Of a stretch of DNA of 64,000 bases, positions 35,169-46,710 are shown piece after piece. A program made the position numbers and the translations under genes. The notes beneath the pieces are model-generated. The model had not been told where the DNA came from, made no database searches, and saw only the letters and a list, made by a program, of their open reading frames with translations. Position 1 is the stretch's first letter. Each line of letters begins with the position of its first letter. Source of the stretch: Okibacterium fritillariae (GTDB lineage Bacteria; Actinomycetota; Actinomycetes; Actinomycetales; Microbacteriaceae); contig NZ_FUZP01000003.1 of NCBI RefSeq assembly GCF_900167575.1, positions 372,001 through 436,000 of the forward strand, given 5' to 3'.

Positions 35169-35248
35169 GGGTGCAGCGGCGTCAGGAGTGAGGCTGGGCG
35201 AAAAGGTGCGGGCACCGGTTGCCGGCCCGCCCCAGACGATCGGCCGGG

Positions 35249-36319
35249 CTAAACGGCCGACCAGCCGCCATCCGAGGGCAGGATCACGCCGTTCAGGTTC
35301 ACGGCGTCGTCGCTCAGCAGGAACGTGATCGACGCGGCCAGGGCGTCGGGCTCCACGGCATCCGGCATCGCGGCCATGGCCAGGCGCACGCGTTCGGCGC
35401 CGAGCTCCGACCCGAAACGCGCCTCGATGTTCGTGATGGTGGGCCCGGGGGCCACGGCATTCACGCGGATGCCGGTGCCCGTGTACATGAAGGCGCTCGA
35501 CTTCGTGAGTCCCGCCACCGCGTGCTTCGAGGCCGTGTAGGCGGCACCGGCGGCGGACCCGCGCAGAGCGGCCTCGGACGCGACGTTGACGATCGAACCC
35601 GTGCCGCGCGGCAGCATGACGGGCACGACGGCGCGCATGAGCTTCATGGTGCCGGTCACGTTGATCGCGAAGACCCGGTTCCAGATCTCGTCCGAGATCT
35701 CGTGCACGGGCGTCATATCGTCCATGATTCCGGCGACGTTGGCGAGCGCGTCGATGCGGTCACCCGCGGCCTCGACGATCGCGGCGACGGAGGCGTCGTC
35801 GGTGATGTCGCCGGCCACCGACACGATGTCCGCGTCGGGCAGGCTCGCGGCGAAGTCATCCAGGCGCTCGGTCGAGATGTCGACGGCGACCACGCGGCCG
35901 CCTTCGCGTGCAACCCGCGAGGCCACGGCGCGGCCGATGCCCGAGCCGGCGCCCGTCACGACGACGGTCTTGCCCGTGAAGCGCCCCTCGGTCACCTTCT
36001 CGACCCACTCGACGCGGGGTGCGCGGGCACGCGCGGGCTGCGCGGGCACGGGTGCGGCGGATGCGGCCCCCTCGGTGCTCGGCAGGTCGCCGGCCGCGGC
36101 GCGGGCCACGAGCACGTCGACCATCTCCTGCGGAAAAGCGCCCTGGCTCATGGCCACGAGGCGCCCGAGCGTGAGGTTGCGCACGGGGCGCAGCGAGTCG
36201 GGCGTCTGGCCGCCCTGCGCGAGCAGCTCGGCGAAGAGGGCGCCGCCGATCGGGTCGTCGAGCCAGTCGGCGATGGTGGTCTCGGCGGTGAGGTGGGGGG
36301 CGTTCTGGGTCACGATCAT
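35249..36319 (-). CDS. SDR oxidoreductase with extra N-terminal helical domain
   Basis: 356 residues. An N-terminal module (about 1-75: TTIADWLDDPIGGALFAELL...LTLGRLVAMSQGAFPQEMV) and an Ala/Pro linker precede a full SDR domain (from about 110). The SDR domain has TGAGSGIG, an NVAG in place of NNAG, catalytic Ser in VASEAAL and YTASKHA. The N-terminal module resembles short helical modules appended to other hydrolases and oxidoreductases; I cannot name it. The ribosome site is GAAGGA. Divergent from a TetR gene across a palindromic operator, so it is probably a TetR-controlled detoxifying or catabolic dehydrogenase. Confidence 0.87.
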   Translation of the reverse strand: MIVTQNAPHLTAETTIADWLDDPIGGALFAELLAQGGQTPDSLRPVRNLTLGRLVAMSQGAFPQEMVDVLVARAAAGDLPSTEGAASAAPVPAQPARARAPRVEWVEKVTEGRFTGKTVVVTGAGSGIGRAVASRVAREGGRVVAVDISTERLDDFAASLPDADIVSVAGDITDDASVAAIVEAAGDRIDALANVAGIMDDMTPVHEISDEIWNRVFAINVTGTMKLMRAVVPVMLPRGTGSIVNVASEAALRGSAAGAAYTASKHAVAGLTKSSAFMYTGTGIRVNAVAPGPTITNIEARFGSELGAERVRLAMAAMPDAVEPDALAASITFLLSDDAVNLNGVILPSDGGWSAV

Positions 36320-36345
36320 TCCTTCGTCTCGGTGGAGCGAGCCAT

Positions 36346-36365
36346 ACCGGACAACACTGTCCGGT
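36346..36365. promoter_or_regulatory. Palindromic operator between SDR and tetR
   Basis: ACCGGACA-N4-TGTCCGGT, perfect 8-bp arms, centred in the 61-bp gap between divergent start codons and just upstream of the tetR -10 box. The likely ligand is the adjacent TetR protein. Confidence 0.8.
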
Positions 36366-36368
36366 TGT

Positions 36369-36374
36369 TATGCT
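36369..36374 (+). promoter_or_regulatory. -10 box of leaderless tetR promoter
   Basis: TATGCT, 6 nt, then ATG 36381. It adjoins the operator, so TetR binding should block it. Confidence 0.6.
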
Positions 36375-36380
36375 ACACCG

Positions 36381-36941
36381 ATGCCCTCCACACCGAAAGC
36401 GAATCGCGGCCCCAGCGCGGGCCCCGAAAATCGCCGAGCGCTCATCGCCGCGGCGCGCGAGGTGTTCGCCGAATCGGGCTTCGCGGCGCCCCTCTCGGCC
36501 ATCGCGCGCCGGGCGGGCGTCGGGCAGGGCAGCCTCTACCGACACTTCCCCGACCGCCTGTCCCTCGCGGTGGCCGTCTTCGACGACAACATCGCCGAAC
36601 TCGAGGTGCTCGTGGCCGACGACGATGCCACCGTCAGCACGCTCTTCGACGCCCTGACCGAGCAGGCCCTCGCGTCGACAGCACTCGTCGAGGTCATGAC
36701 GACGCATCGCCACGACCCGCTCGCCGAGCCCCTGCGCACGCGCGCCACGGCCATCGTCGAGGCACTCCTCGTGCGCGACCAGGCGGCGGGCCGCATCGGC
36801 GATCACGTCGAGACCGAGGATGTCCTCCTGGCCATCGCCATGCTCGCCATCCTCCTCTCGCGCACCGACGAGCGCGATCGCCCCGAGGTCGCCACCCGCG
36901 GCCGTCGCCTGTTCCGCGCCGCATTCGCCCTCCCCGGCTGA
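36381..36941 (+). CDS. TetR family transcriptional regulator
   Basis: 186 residues. The N-terminal HTH reads NRRALIAAAREVFAESGFAAPLSAIARRAGVGQGSLYRHFPDRLSLAVAVF, followed by an all-helical ligand domain. It sits divergently from the SDR gene with one strong palindrome between, the standard TetR-target layout. The start is set by the leaderless -10 box. The effector is unknown but should be the substrate of the SDR or a related compound. Confidence 0.93.
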   Translation: MPSTPKANRGPSAGPENRRALIAAAREVFAESGFAAPLSAIARRAGVGQGSLYRHFPDRLSLAVAVFDDNIAELEVLVADDDATVSTLFDALTEQALASTALVEVMTTHRHDPLAEPLRTRATAIVEALLVRDQAAGRIGDHVETEDVLLAIAMLAILLSRTDERDRPEVATRGRRLFRAAFALPG

Positions 36942-36964
36942 GCGCGCTCCGCACGCGGACACGA

Positions 36965-36999
36965 CGAAGCCCCCTGCCGGAGAACCGGAGGGGGCTTCG
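36965..36999. terminator. Bidirectional terminator between tetR and membrane hydrolase
   Basis: 11-bp stem CGAAGCCCCCT / AGGGGGCTTCG with an inner CCGG/CCGG pairing, 24 bp after the tetR stop and between convergent genes. Confidence 0.82.
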
Positions 37000-37024
37000 C
37001 GTCAGCGCCGAGGCGAGCGGACGA

Positions 37025-37052
37025 GCTCGCTAGCTCGCTAGCTCGCTAGCTC
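37025..37052. repeat. 8-bp tandem repeat overlapping a stop codon
   Basis: GCTCGCTA repeated 3.5 times. The TAG stop codon (37046-37048 complement) of the membrane hydrolase lies inside the repeat. Change of copy number would leave the stop in place because the first unit met already contains it. Confidence 0.85.
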
Positions 37053-38977
37053 ACGACCGTCAGCGTGTTGGTCACCGAGATGACCGTCACGACCGAGGCG
37101 ATGATGAAACCACCGAGGTAGGGGTTGTTCGTCGCGCGGTAGATCTTGCGTGAGATCACGGCCGCGGCGGCCAGAATCACGATCACCGGGAACAGCCAGA
37201 TGCCGAAGATGCCGGCGAATCCGGGGATCAGGTCGCCCGTCACGAAGAACGTCCAGTACTGCGCGATGACGAGCACGAGCACGGGAAGCGCGTTGAACAG
37301 CGCCAGGATCGCCGTGTTCACCCACTCCTTCTTGCGGATGGTGAAGCGGTTGAAGCTGTTGATGGCCACCGAGTTCGCCACGTAGTAGACGAGGAACAGG
37401 GGCAGGTAGAGCACCGCGATCCACACCTTGTCGGGCGTGAACGCCTTCACCGCGAGCACCCAGATGCGGAAGTCCGTCTTGAAGAAGTAGTCCACGAGGA
37501 ACACGATGCCGAAGGCGGCGACGACCACGACGAGGCCGAGGCCGATCGACTGCAGGATGGCCTTCCAGCCGGGCAGGATGCCGACCTCGCGCAGATTCTG
37601 CCCGTTCTTGCGGCCGAACAGCAGGTAGGAGACGACCATGACGACGATGCTGAACACACCGTTGATGGCGGCCCACAGACCGATGAAGAACGGCGCGCCC
37701 TGCACGATGAAGGTCGGTGCCGAGTTGTAGATGATGGGCGCGAGTGCCGTCGACTGGCTGAGGGCGATGTAGCTCCAGCCGGAGAACAGCGCCGAGACCA
37801 CGAGAGCGCCCCAGAACCAGTAGAGGCCCTTGCGGGTGGACGGGTTGAGCTGGAACGGTTCGGTGCGGCGCAGGCCGGCGAAGGCCCGCGTGCCGAGCAG
37901 GGCCTTGGTGAAGGCCACGAGGAACATGCCGAAGCCGATCAGGCCGATGGCGTTGAAGAACGCCTTGATCTGCCAGGTCTGCGAGTCAGCGGCCAGCGGG
38001 CCGGGGGCACCGAGGGTCTTCTCGAAGAAGTCGATCGTGTACTCGGTGGTCTGCTTCGAGAACGGGCCCCACGGGTGGGTCTGCGCGGGCGTGTAAAGCA
38101 CGCGCACGGCGTCCTCGCCGTCGACGGACTGCTCGTAGTACTCGCCGGCCGTGCGCTTGTCGGTGCTGTCGCCCTCACCGAAGTGCAGGAACGACTGCGC
38201 GTTGGGGGTTCCGACGAATTCGCGCGGGGTGGTGAGGGCGGCGCCGTCGGCGTCGTAGCTGCGGAAGAAGAACTCGTCGTACTGGTCGGCGACGAGCCCG
38301 ACATCCCGGGCACCATAGTTGTTCACGTAGGTGGTGGGGTCTTCGAGGTCGGTGTAGAACGCCTCGTTATCGACGAGCAGCACGGCCGAGATGAGGGGCG
38401 TCTCGGCCTGGTTGTCGGCGATGACCGAGTAGTTGGCGGCGCGGGCGCCGTTGGAGTGGCCCTCGATACCGATCTTGGCGGGGTCGATGTAGGGCAGCTG
38501 GGCCGCGAGCTTCACCGCGTCGTACATGCCCGTGCCGTTCTCGGATTCGCCGCCGAGGGGCAGCGGGTCGGAGTTGCCGTGACCGTACATGTCGATCGAG
38601 ATGACGACGTAGCCGCGCTTGGCGAGCTCGACGTAGTTGGCGTCCTGCATCTCACGCGAGTTCCACCAGCCGTGGCTCACGACGATGACGGGTGCTTTAT
38701 TCTCGGCGGTCGCGGTGTCGGGTTTGAACAGCAGGGCGCTGAGTTCGCGGCCCGAGCTGGTCTCCCAGCGCATGTCCTTGACGGCCACGGTGGCACCGTT
38801 GGTCTGCACGAAGAACGCGCCGACGGCCGAGACCAGGCAGAGCAGCAGCGAGAGCGCGAGCCAGAAGCTGTTGCGGCGAATGAATGGGAGCGGCGAGGCC
38901 GGGCCGGAGTCCGTGGTGCGGGCTTCGGTGTGACGACGCGAGGGGGTGGCCGATCGGCCGGTGGATGAGGTGTCCAT
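37046..38977 (-). CDS. Alpha/beta hydrolase fused to a multi-pass membrane domain
   Basis: 643 residues from ATG 38977 (AAAGGAG 14 nt ahead; an ATG at 39016 would add 13 residues but places that site inside the gene). One N-terminal membrane helix (about 35-55) is followed by an extracytoplasmic hydrolase domain: APVIVVSHGWWNSREM, GHGNSDP, and the nucleophile elbow IEGHSNGARAA. It ends with an acid/His region (TPAQTHPWGPFSK). From about 330 onward eight or so helices form a membrane domain with no family I can name. It is probably a surface esterase or peptidase with a membrane partner domain. Confidence 0.82.
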   Translation of the reverse strand: MDTSSTGRSATPSRRHTEARTTDSGPASPLPFIRRNSFWLALSLLLCLVSAVGAFFVQTNGATVAVKDMRWETSSGRELSALLFKPDTATAENKAPVIVVSHGWWNSREMQDANYVELAKRGYVVISIDMYGHGNSDPLPLGGESENGTGMYDAVKLAAQLPYIDPAKIGIEGHSNGARAANYSVIADNQAETPLISAVLLVDNEAFYTDLEDPTTYVNNYGARDVGLVADQYDEFFFRSYDADGAALTTPREFVGTPNAQSFLHFGEGDSTDKRTAGEYYEQSVDGEDAVRVLYTPAQTHPWGPFSKQTTEYTIDFFEKTLGAPGPLAADSQTWQIKAFFNAIGLIGFGMFLVAFTKALLGTRAFAGLRRTEPFQLNPSTRKGLYWFWGALVVSALFSGWSYIALSQSTALAPIIYNSAPTFIVQGAPFFIGLWAAINGVFSIVVMVVSYLLFGRKNGQNLREVGILPGWKAILQSIGLGLVVVVAAFGIVFLVDYFFKTDFRIWVLAVKAFTPDKVWIAVLYLPLFLVYYVANSVAINSFNRFTIRKKEWVNTAILALFNALPVLVLVIAQYWTFFVTGDLIPGFAGIFGIWLFPVIVILAAAAVISRKIYRATNNPYLGGFIIASVVTVISVTNTLTVVS

Positions 38978-39179
38978 GAACTGCTGTGCATCTCCTTTGA
39001 TTACGAGCGCGCCCATGTTTCTGGCGCCTTGTCGATGCTAGCCGCCGGAAAACCGCGGAATGGCCGCGAGAACTGCACGGTTGTGCGTTTCTCACGGCCC
39101 GCATCGTCGGAAGCTCCACTCGAGCAAACTTCAGATGCACGGATGCTTCAACGCGCCGCTGTGCACCCCCTCACGCGCC

Positions 39180-40073
39180 TCAGAGCCTGATGTTCGCGGC
39201 GGTAAGCGCTTCCGCAACGCTTCTCATCCCGTCGGCATCGAGCGAGCGCACGGGACGCGGCAGGTGCATGCGCGGCACCAGCCCCAACTGCTCGGTCAGG
39301 GCGGCGACCACGCGGTAGGTGCCGTAGCGCGCGAAGAGCTGCCAGATCGGCTGCAGGCGGGCGGAGGTCGCCGCCGCGTCGTCGGCGGCCCCGCGCTGGG
39401 CGGCGCGCACGAGCGCGAGGCACTCGATCGGAAGGGTGCCGCCGAGCACGCTGAACCAGAGGTCGCATCCGGCCGACAGGCCCGCGGCGGCCGCATCGTC
39501 TCCGCTCACGCCGATGGCCACGGTGGCGGGCACGAGCGCGCGCAGACGGGTCACGCGTGCCGCCAGGGCCTCCACGCCGACGGCCGGCAGCGGCAGCTTG
39601 ATAGCGGCGACGGGCCGCAGCTGCGCGACCCGGCTGTGCAACTCGTCGCTGAACGTGACGCGGGTGGCCACGGGGTTGTCATAGATCGCGAGCGGCACGG
39701 ACAGGTTGGCGCAGACCTCCTCGTAGAGCGCAAACACCTCGTCGTCCGACAGTGCCTCATAGGTCATGGGCGCGAGGATGACGGCCGATGCGCCGGCCTC
39801 CTGCGCGTCTTCGACGTGGTGCAGGATGTCGCGCATCCGCAGCGCGCCCACCCCCGCGATCACGGGCACCTCGCCGGCGTGCCGCACCGCTACCGCCACG
39901 GCTCGCGCGCGTTCGGCGCGGTCGAGGTAAGCGTAGCTGCCCGTCGAGCCGAGCGCGCCGATCGAGTCGACACCCGCCCGGGCGAGGCGGGCAATCAGGC
40001 GACCATACGCCGGTTCGTCGACTGCCGCTTCGGCGAGCGGGGTGGGGGCAAAAGCACTGAGTCCGGTGAACAT
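39180..40073 (-). CDS. DHDPS/N-acetylneuraminate lyase family aldolase
   Basis: 297 residues. A TIM barrel starts [12 protein letters not shown], with the phosphate-like loop [12 protein letters not shown] (the usual GTTGE is altered to GSTGS). Then come IAGVGALRM, the tyrosine motif AIYDNP, and the Schiff-base Lys in [10 protein letters not shown]. It is not a canonical DapA because of the altered loop; it probably cleaves or makes a 2-keto-3-deoxy sugar acid or similar pyruvate-derived compound. It is divergent from the glycoamylase-like gene with 149 bp between. Confidence 0.87.
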   Translation of the reverse strand: MFTGLSAFAPTPLAEAAVDEPAYGRLIARLARAGVDSIGALGSTGSYAYLDRAERARAVAVAVRHAGEVPVIAGVGALRMRDILHHVEDAQEAGASAVILAPMTYEALSDDEVFALYEEVCANLSVPLAIYDNPVATRVTFSDELHSRVAQLRPVAAIKLPLPAVGVEALAARVTRLRALVPATVAIGVSGDDAAAAGLSAGCDLWFSVLGGTLPIECLALVRAAQRGAADDAAATSARLQPIWQLFARYGTYRVVAALTEQLGLVPRMHLPRPVRSLDADGMRSVAEALTAANIRL

Positions 40074-40222
40074 TGCAGCTCCTTCGATCGATTGGTGATC
40101 TTGTGATATGCATATTCTGGTGCTCGAGCATGTTAGCTGGTACGGTCTGTTCATCGGCGGGTGCGCTAGGGTTCACCACCCTCTCGGGCACCGCCGCCTG
40201 TCGGCCAGCCGAAGGAGATGCC

Positions 40223-42748
<2,526 letters not shown>

Positions 42749-42812
42749 CCTCCGCCGCACCGCTGGCGAGGAACCCTCGCGGCACCGCCGGTGAGACATC
42801 CGATCGCCCGCA

Positions 42813-42862
42813 CACACGCAGAAGCGGCCGCATCCGAGTGGATGCGGCCGCCGACGCGTGTG
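42813..42862. terminator. Bidirectional terminator between glycoamylase-like and GH1 genes
   Basis: 12-bp perfect stem GCGGCCGCATCC-GAGT-GGATGCGGCCGC (42824-42851), extended by an outer CACACGC / GCGTGTG pairing. It lies between convergent genes. Confidence 0.88.
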
Positions 42863-42886
42863 AGGCCGGGCCTCAGTCGAACGCGA

Positions 42887-44059
42887 TCAGGCGAGACCGC
42901 CGCGCTTCGCGACATCCCCGAGCCACGCGAGGCTGGGCTTCGGCGTGCGCACGAACGTCTCGCGGTCGACCGCGATGAGGCCGAACGTGGGGCGGAAACC
43001 CGACGCCCACTCATAGTTGTCGAGCGCCGACCAGTGCTGGTAGCCGAGCACCTCGACGCCGTCCTCCATGGCCGCGTGCAGGCCGGAGAGGGCACCCTCG
43101 GTGTAGGCGATGCGACGCGTGTCGTCGGCCGTGGCGATACCGTTCTCGGTCACGATGACGGGCGTGTGGTCGCTCTTCTCCCACGCGCTACGCACCCCCA
43201 TCTGCAGGGCGTCCGGGAAGAATTCCCAGCCCGTGAGCGTGGTCTCGACCTCGTCCGACACGGGCAGGGGGCCTTCGGGCCCGATGAACGTGCGCGTGTA
43301 GGCCTGCACGCCGACGAAGTCGTCGCCGGCGGACTGCTCGAGGTACCAATCGTCGCGCGGATAGCCGTATTCGTGCAGCTTCTCGTCGGCGCCGGGCTCA
43401 CCCGTCGAGTGGAACGCCTGCGTGGCTACCGTCCACCCGCTCTTCACGTGCGACAGCTGCGAGAGCACCTCGCGCGAGCGGTGGTGCGATTCGAGCAGCG
43501 TGTCGGCCACGCCGAGGTCGGGGTTCGGCAGGCCGAAGGCGACGAGGTTCGAAGCATCCTCGCCACCGGCCAGCATGGCGGCGATGTTGGGCTCGTTGAT
43601 GGTGCACACGTAGGTGACGTCGTCGAGGATGGGCAGCACGGCCTCGGTGTAGCGCGCGAACAGGTCGGCGGCGTCATCCGCTCGCCAGAAGCCGTCGTCG
43701 AACATCCAGCGCGGCACGGTGAAGTGCATGAGCGTGACGGTGGGGTCGAGGCCCAGGTCGCGCGCGGTGTCGACCATGCGGCGGTAGTGGTCGAGCTCGG
43801 CGCGCGAGAAGAAGCCACGCTCGGGTTCGATGCGCGCCCACTCGATGCTGAAGCGGTAGGAGTTGAGCCCGGCTTGTGCCAAGAGCTTCATGTCTTCGGG
43901 GTAGCGGTGGTAGCTGTCCATGGCGTCACCCGAGGGTTCGACCATGTTCGAGTTCTCGGCGTGCTCCATCACCCACCAGTTGCTGTTGATGTTGTTGCCT
44001 TCGATCTGGTGCGCGGCGGTCGCCGCACCCCAGAGGAATCCGTTCGGGAAGCTCTTCAC
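42887..44059 (-). CDS. GH1 family beta-glucosidase-like enzyme
   Basis: 390 residues from GTG 44059 (AAGGAG 5 nt ahead), about 50-60 shorter than common GH1 enzymes. Key sites are complete: GFLWGAATAAHQIEGN, RFSIEWARIEPERG, the acid/base Glu in CTINEPN, the nucleophile Glu in VIVTENGIAT, and SALDNYEWASGFRPTFGL in the aglycone region. It has no signal peptide, so it cleaves imported beta-linked saccharides in the cytoplasm. It is last in the same-strand run LacI, ABC importer, hydrolase, GH1. The exact linkage is unknown. Confidence 0.92.
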   Translation of the reverse strand: MKSFPNGFLWGAATAAHQIEGNNINSNWWVMEHAENSNMVEPSGDAMDSYHRYPEDMKLLAQAGLNSYRFSIEWARIEPERGFFSRAELDHYRRMVDTARDLGLDPTVTLMHFTVPRWMFDDGFWRADDAADLFARYTEAVLPILDDVTYVCTINEPNIAAMLAGGEDASNLVAFGLPNPDLGVADTLLESHHRSREVLSQLSHVKSGWTVATQAFHSTGEPGADEKLHEYGYPRDDWYLEQSAGDDFVGVQAYTRTFIGPEGPLPVSDEVETTLTGWEFFPDALQMGVRSAWEKSDHTPVIVTENGIATADDTRRIAYTEGALSGLHAAMEDGVEVLGYQHWSALDNYEWASGFRPTFGLIAVDRETFVRTPKPSLAWLGDVAKRGGLA

Positions 44060-44098
44060 GATTCTCCTTGAGCTGATGGTTGGGGACGGGAGGGGGCG

Positions 44099-44965
44099 TC
44101 ACGCCGCAACGTGCGCGCCCCAGAAATCTGCGAGGGCGTTGGCCGTGGCCTCTGGCGCCTCGACCTGCGGCGAGTGCGCGCCGCGGGGAATGACGGCATA
44201 ACGGGCACCCAGCCGTTCGGCCATGTCGCGCTGCCAGTCGATGGGCCACTTGTCGTCGTGCTCGCCGTGGGCCACGAGCGTCGGGATGCGGGCCTGCCGC
44301 AACTCCTCGGTCGTGTCGGGGTCGTTGCGCAAGATGTCGGCAGCCGCGAGCAGGTTGTCGCTCGACGTGCGTTCGGCGCGCAGCCGCAGGAACGCCAGCT
44401 CGGGGTCGAGGTGCGCGTCGGAGACCCCGTGCGTGTCGGGGTTGTCGCGGTACCAGAGCCCGATGCTGCCACCCGCCGCGACGGCGTCGGTCGTGTCCTG
44501 GTGTCGGCCCGGCCATCCGTTCGGGCCCGAGCACAGCAGCGTCAGGCTGCGGAACACCGCGGGCTGGGCGATGGCCGCCGCGCGCGCCACGCATCCGCCG
44601 AAGCTGTGGCCGAGCAGGTGCACGGGCTGCCCGTCACCGACGAGCCCGGCCACCTCGATGGCGTCCCGGGCGAAGTCGGCGAGCGCATAGTTCTCGACAC
44701 CCGAGGGCGCCGCCGAATCGGCCTGACCGCGCTGGCTATAGGCATAGACCTCGAAGCCGCGTTCGGCCAGCAGGGGCACGAAGGTGCGGAAGTCCTCTTT
44801 CGACCCGGTGAACCCGGGCACGATCAGCACTGTCCCGCGCGCCAGGCCCGAGGGTTTCACGTGGAACGCCGTCAGCTCGCCCACCGCGGCCGGCAGCGCG
44901 ACGACCGAGACGCCGTCGCCGACCGGGAGCGCCCCGAAGGGAGCGATCTGCCGAAACTCCGCCAC
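44099..44965 (-). CDS. Alpha/beta fold hydrolase
   Basis: 288 residues from GTG 44965, overlapping the ATPase stop by one base (TAGTG). Features are GTVLIVPGFTGSKEDF, the nucleophile elbow LLGHSFGGCVARA, Asp in VAHGEHDDKWP and His in PRGAHSPQVEAPE, a complete Ser-Asp-His triad. It is cytoplasmic, with no signal. As it is coupled to an importer it may deacylate the incoming compound, for example an acylated glycoside, before GH1 action; this is inference from order. It is followed 39 bp later by the GH1 gene. Confidence 0.88.
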   Translation of the reverse strand: MAEFRQIAPFGALPVGDGVSVVALPAAVGELTAFHVKPSGLARGTVLIVPGFTGSKEDFRTFVPLLAERGFEVYAYSQRGQADSAAPSGVENYALADFARDAIEVAGLVGDGQPVHLLGHSFGGCVARAAAIAQPAVFRSLTLLCSGPNGWPGRHQDTTDAVAAGGSIGLWYRDNPDTHGVSDAHLDPELAFLRLRAERTSSDNLLAAADILRNDPDTTEELRQARIPTLVAHGEHDDKWPIDWQRDMAERLGARYAVIPRGAHSPQVEAPEATANALADFWGAHVAA

Positions 44966-46710
44966 TACGCAGCACCCCGCTTCGCCCGCGCCGGGTTCGG
45001 CACGGCATCGAGCAACTCGATCGTGTAGGGGTCGGTCGGATGCCGCAGCACATCGGCCGTGGCCCCGCGCTCCACCACGCGGCCCTGGTTCAGCACCATG
45101 ATGTTGTCGGTCACGAGCCGCGCGCTCAGCAGGTCGTGCGTGATGTAGAGCATCGAGACACCCCACTGCTCGCGCAGGTCCTCGAGCAGCGCCAGCACGC
45201 CGGCGCGCAGCGAGACGTCGAGCATCGACACGGGTTCGTCGGCGATCAGCACCTGAGGGTCGCTCGCGAGTGCGCGGGCGATGACCACGCGCTGCCGCTG
45301 CCCGCCCGAGAGCTGGTGCGGCAGCTTGGCGGCGAACTGCTCGACGGGCGAGAGCCCCACCGTCTCGAGCAACTCGAGCACGCGCGCGCGGGCGGCGTCG
45401 CCGCGCAGGTCGGTGAAGTTGAGCACGGGTCGCGTGAGCGTGTATTCGACCGTGTGCAGCGGGTTGAGCGCGGCATACGGGTCTTGGAACACCATCTGCA
45501 CGTTCGAGTGCAGCGACCGCAGCTGGCGGCGCCCCAACTTGTCGATCTGCAGGTCGCCGAAGCGCACGGCCCCGGACGTCGGCTTCTCGACGCCCGTGAT
45601 GAGCTTGGCGATGGTCGACTTGCCCGAGCCCGAGGCGCCGACGAGGGCGAGCGACTGCCCGGGTTCGAGCGTGAAGGACACGTTGTCGACGGCGGTCACG
45701 GGCTTCTCGCCCCGGCGCGGTGGCGGGTACACCTTCGACACGGCGTCGACCACGATGGGCGAGTCGGCCGAGCGGGCCCCGCGCGTGCGCACCGAGGCGG
45801 GCGAGCTGGCCACGTCGGCGCGCGTCGCTCCGCGGGCCTTGCGCGTGGCCAGGTCGATGAAGCCGGGCAGCTCGACGACCTCGGCGCGCGGGTCGGCGTA
45901 GTGGCTCAGCAGCATGCGCGTGTAGTCATCCTGGGGGCGTTCGAGGATGTCGATCGACGACGCGTCTTCGACGATGCGACCCTCGTGCATGACGAGCACG
46001 CGGTCGGTGGCCTCGAGCACGATGCCCAGGTCGTGGCTGATGAGCACGGCCGTGAAGTTCTCGCTCTTCTGCAGCGACATGATGGTGTCCATCACGGCGT
46101 GCTGCACGAGCACGTCGAGCGCCGTGGTCGGCTCGTCGAACACCATCAACTGGGGTTCGAGCGAGAGCGCGAGGGCGATCGACACGCGCTGCCGCATGCC
46201 GCCCGACAGCTCGCCGGGGTAGCGGTCGAGCACCTCGGGCTTGAGCCCCACCTTGGTCACCAATTCGACCTCGCGCGTGGCCCAGCGGGCGCGCTGGACG
46301 TGCCCGTGCGCCTTGAAGATGTCCACGAAGTGGTTGCGGATCGTGCGCACCGGGTTGAGCGCGTTCATGCCCGATTGCAGCACCATCGCGAAGCCACCCT
46401 GGCGCTGTTCGCGCAGCTGTTCGGCACCCAATTCGCGGATGTCGACGCCGCCGAACAAGATCTGCCCACCGTTGGTGCGTGCCGGAGGTTTCTGCAGTCG
46501 CGTGAGCGCGAAGCCCAGCGTGGACTTGCCCGAACCCGACTCCCCCACGAGCCCGATGAACTCGCCGCGCTTCAGCTGGAAGGAGACGTGGTCGACGGCC
46601 TGTACGGGCTCGGAGTCGTGCGACTCGTAGACGACCGAGAGGTCGCGCACCTCGAGCAGCGGCTCGGAGGCTGAGGGGGCGGGGGTGGTCACGGCATCCG
46701 TGTTCGTCAT
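44965..46710 (-). CDS. Dual-ATPase subunit of a Dpp/Opp-type ABC importer
   Basis: 581 residues comprising two fused ABC ATPases (DppD-DppF fusion). The first has GLVGESGSGKST, LSGGMRQRV and VFDEPTTALD. The second (from about 320) has ALVGASGSGKST, LSGGQRQRV and LIADEPVSMLD (Ser replaces the usual Thr after Val). The signature helices and a C-terminal peptide-importer motif region (RPQDDYTRMLLS, HPTDPYTIELL) are present. It energises uptake by the two permeases. ATGA overlap with the upstream permease. Confidence 0.95.
   Translation of the reverse strand: MTNTDAVTTPAPSASEPLLEVRDLSVVYESHDSEPVQAVDHVSFQLKRGEFIGLVGESGSGKSTLGFALTRLQKPPARTNGGQILFGGVDIRELGAEQLREQRQGGFAMVLQSGMNALNPVRTIRNHFVDIFKAHGHVQRARWATREVELVTKVGLKPEVLDRYPGELSGGMRQRVSIALALSLEPQLMVFDEPTTALDVLVQHAVMDTIMSLQKSENFTAVLISHDLGIVLEATDRVLVMHEGRIVEDASSIDILERPQDDYTRMLLSHYADPRAEVVELPGFIDLATRKARGATRADVASSPASVRTRGARSADSPIVVDAVSKVYPPPRRGEKPVTAVDNVSFTLEPGQSLALVGASGSGKSTIAKLITGVEKPTSGAVRFGDLQIDKLGRRQLRSLHSNVQMVFQDPYAALNPLHTVEYTLTRPVLNFTDLRGDAARARVLELLETVGLSPVEQFAAKLPHQLSGGQRQRVVIARALASDPQVLIADEPVSMLDVSLRAGVLALLEDLREQWGVSMLYITHDLLSARLVTDNIMVLNQGRVVERGATADVLRHPTDPYTIELLDAVPNPARAKRGAA

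Noticed and set aside
35178-35248. Terminator after the PAP2-kinase gene
   Set aside because: Only short, imperfect GC pairings are visible; not convincing enough to list.
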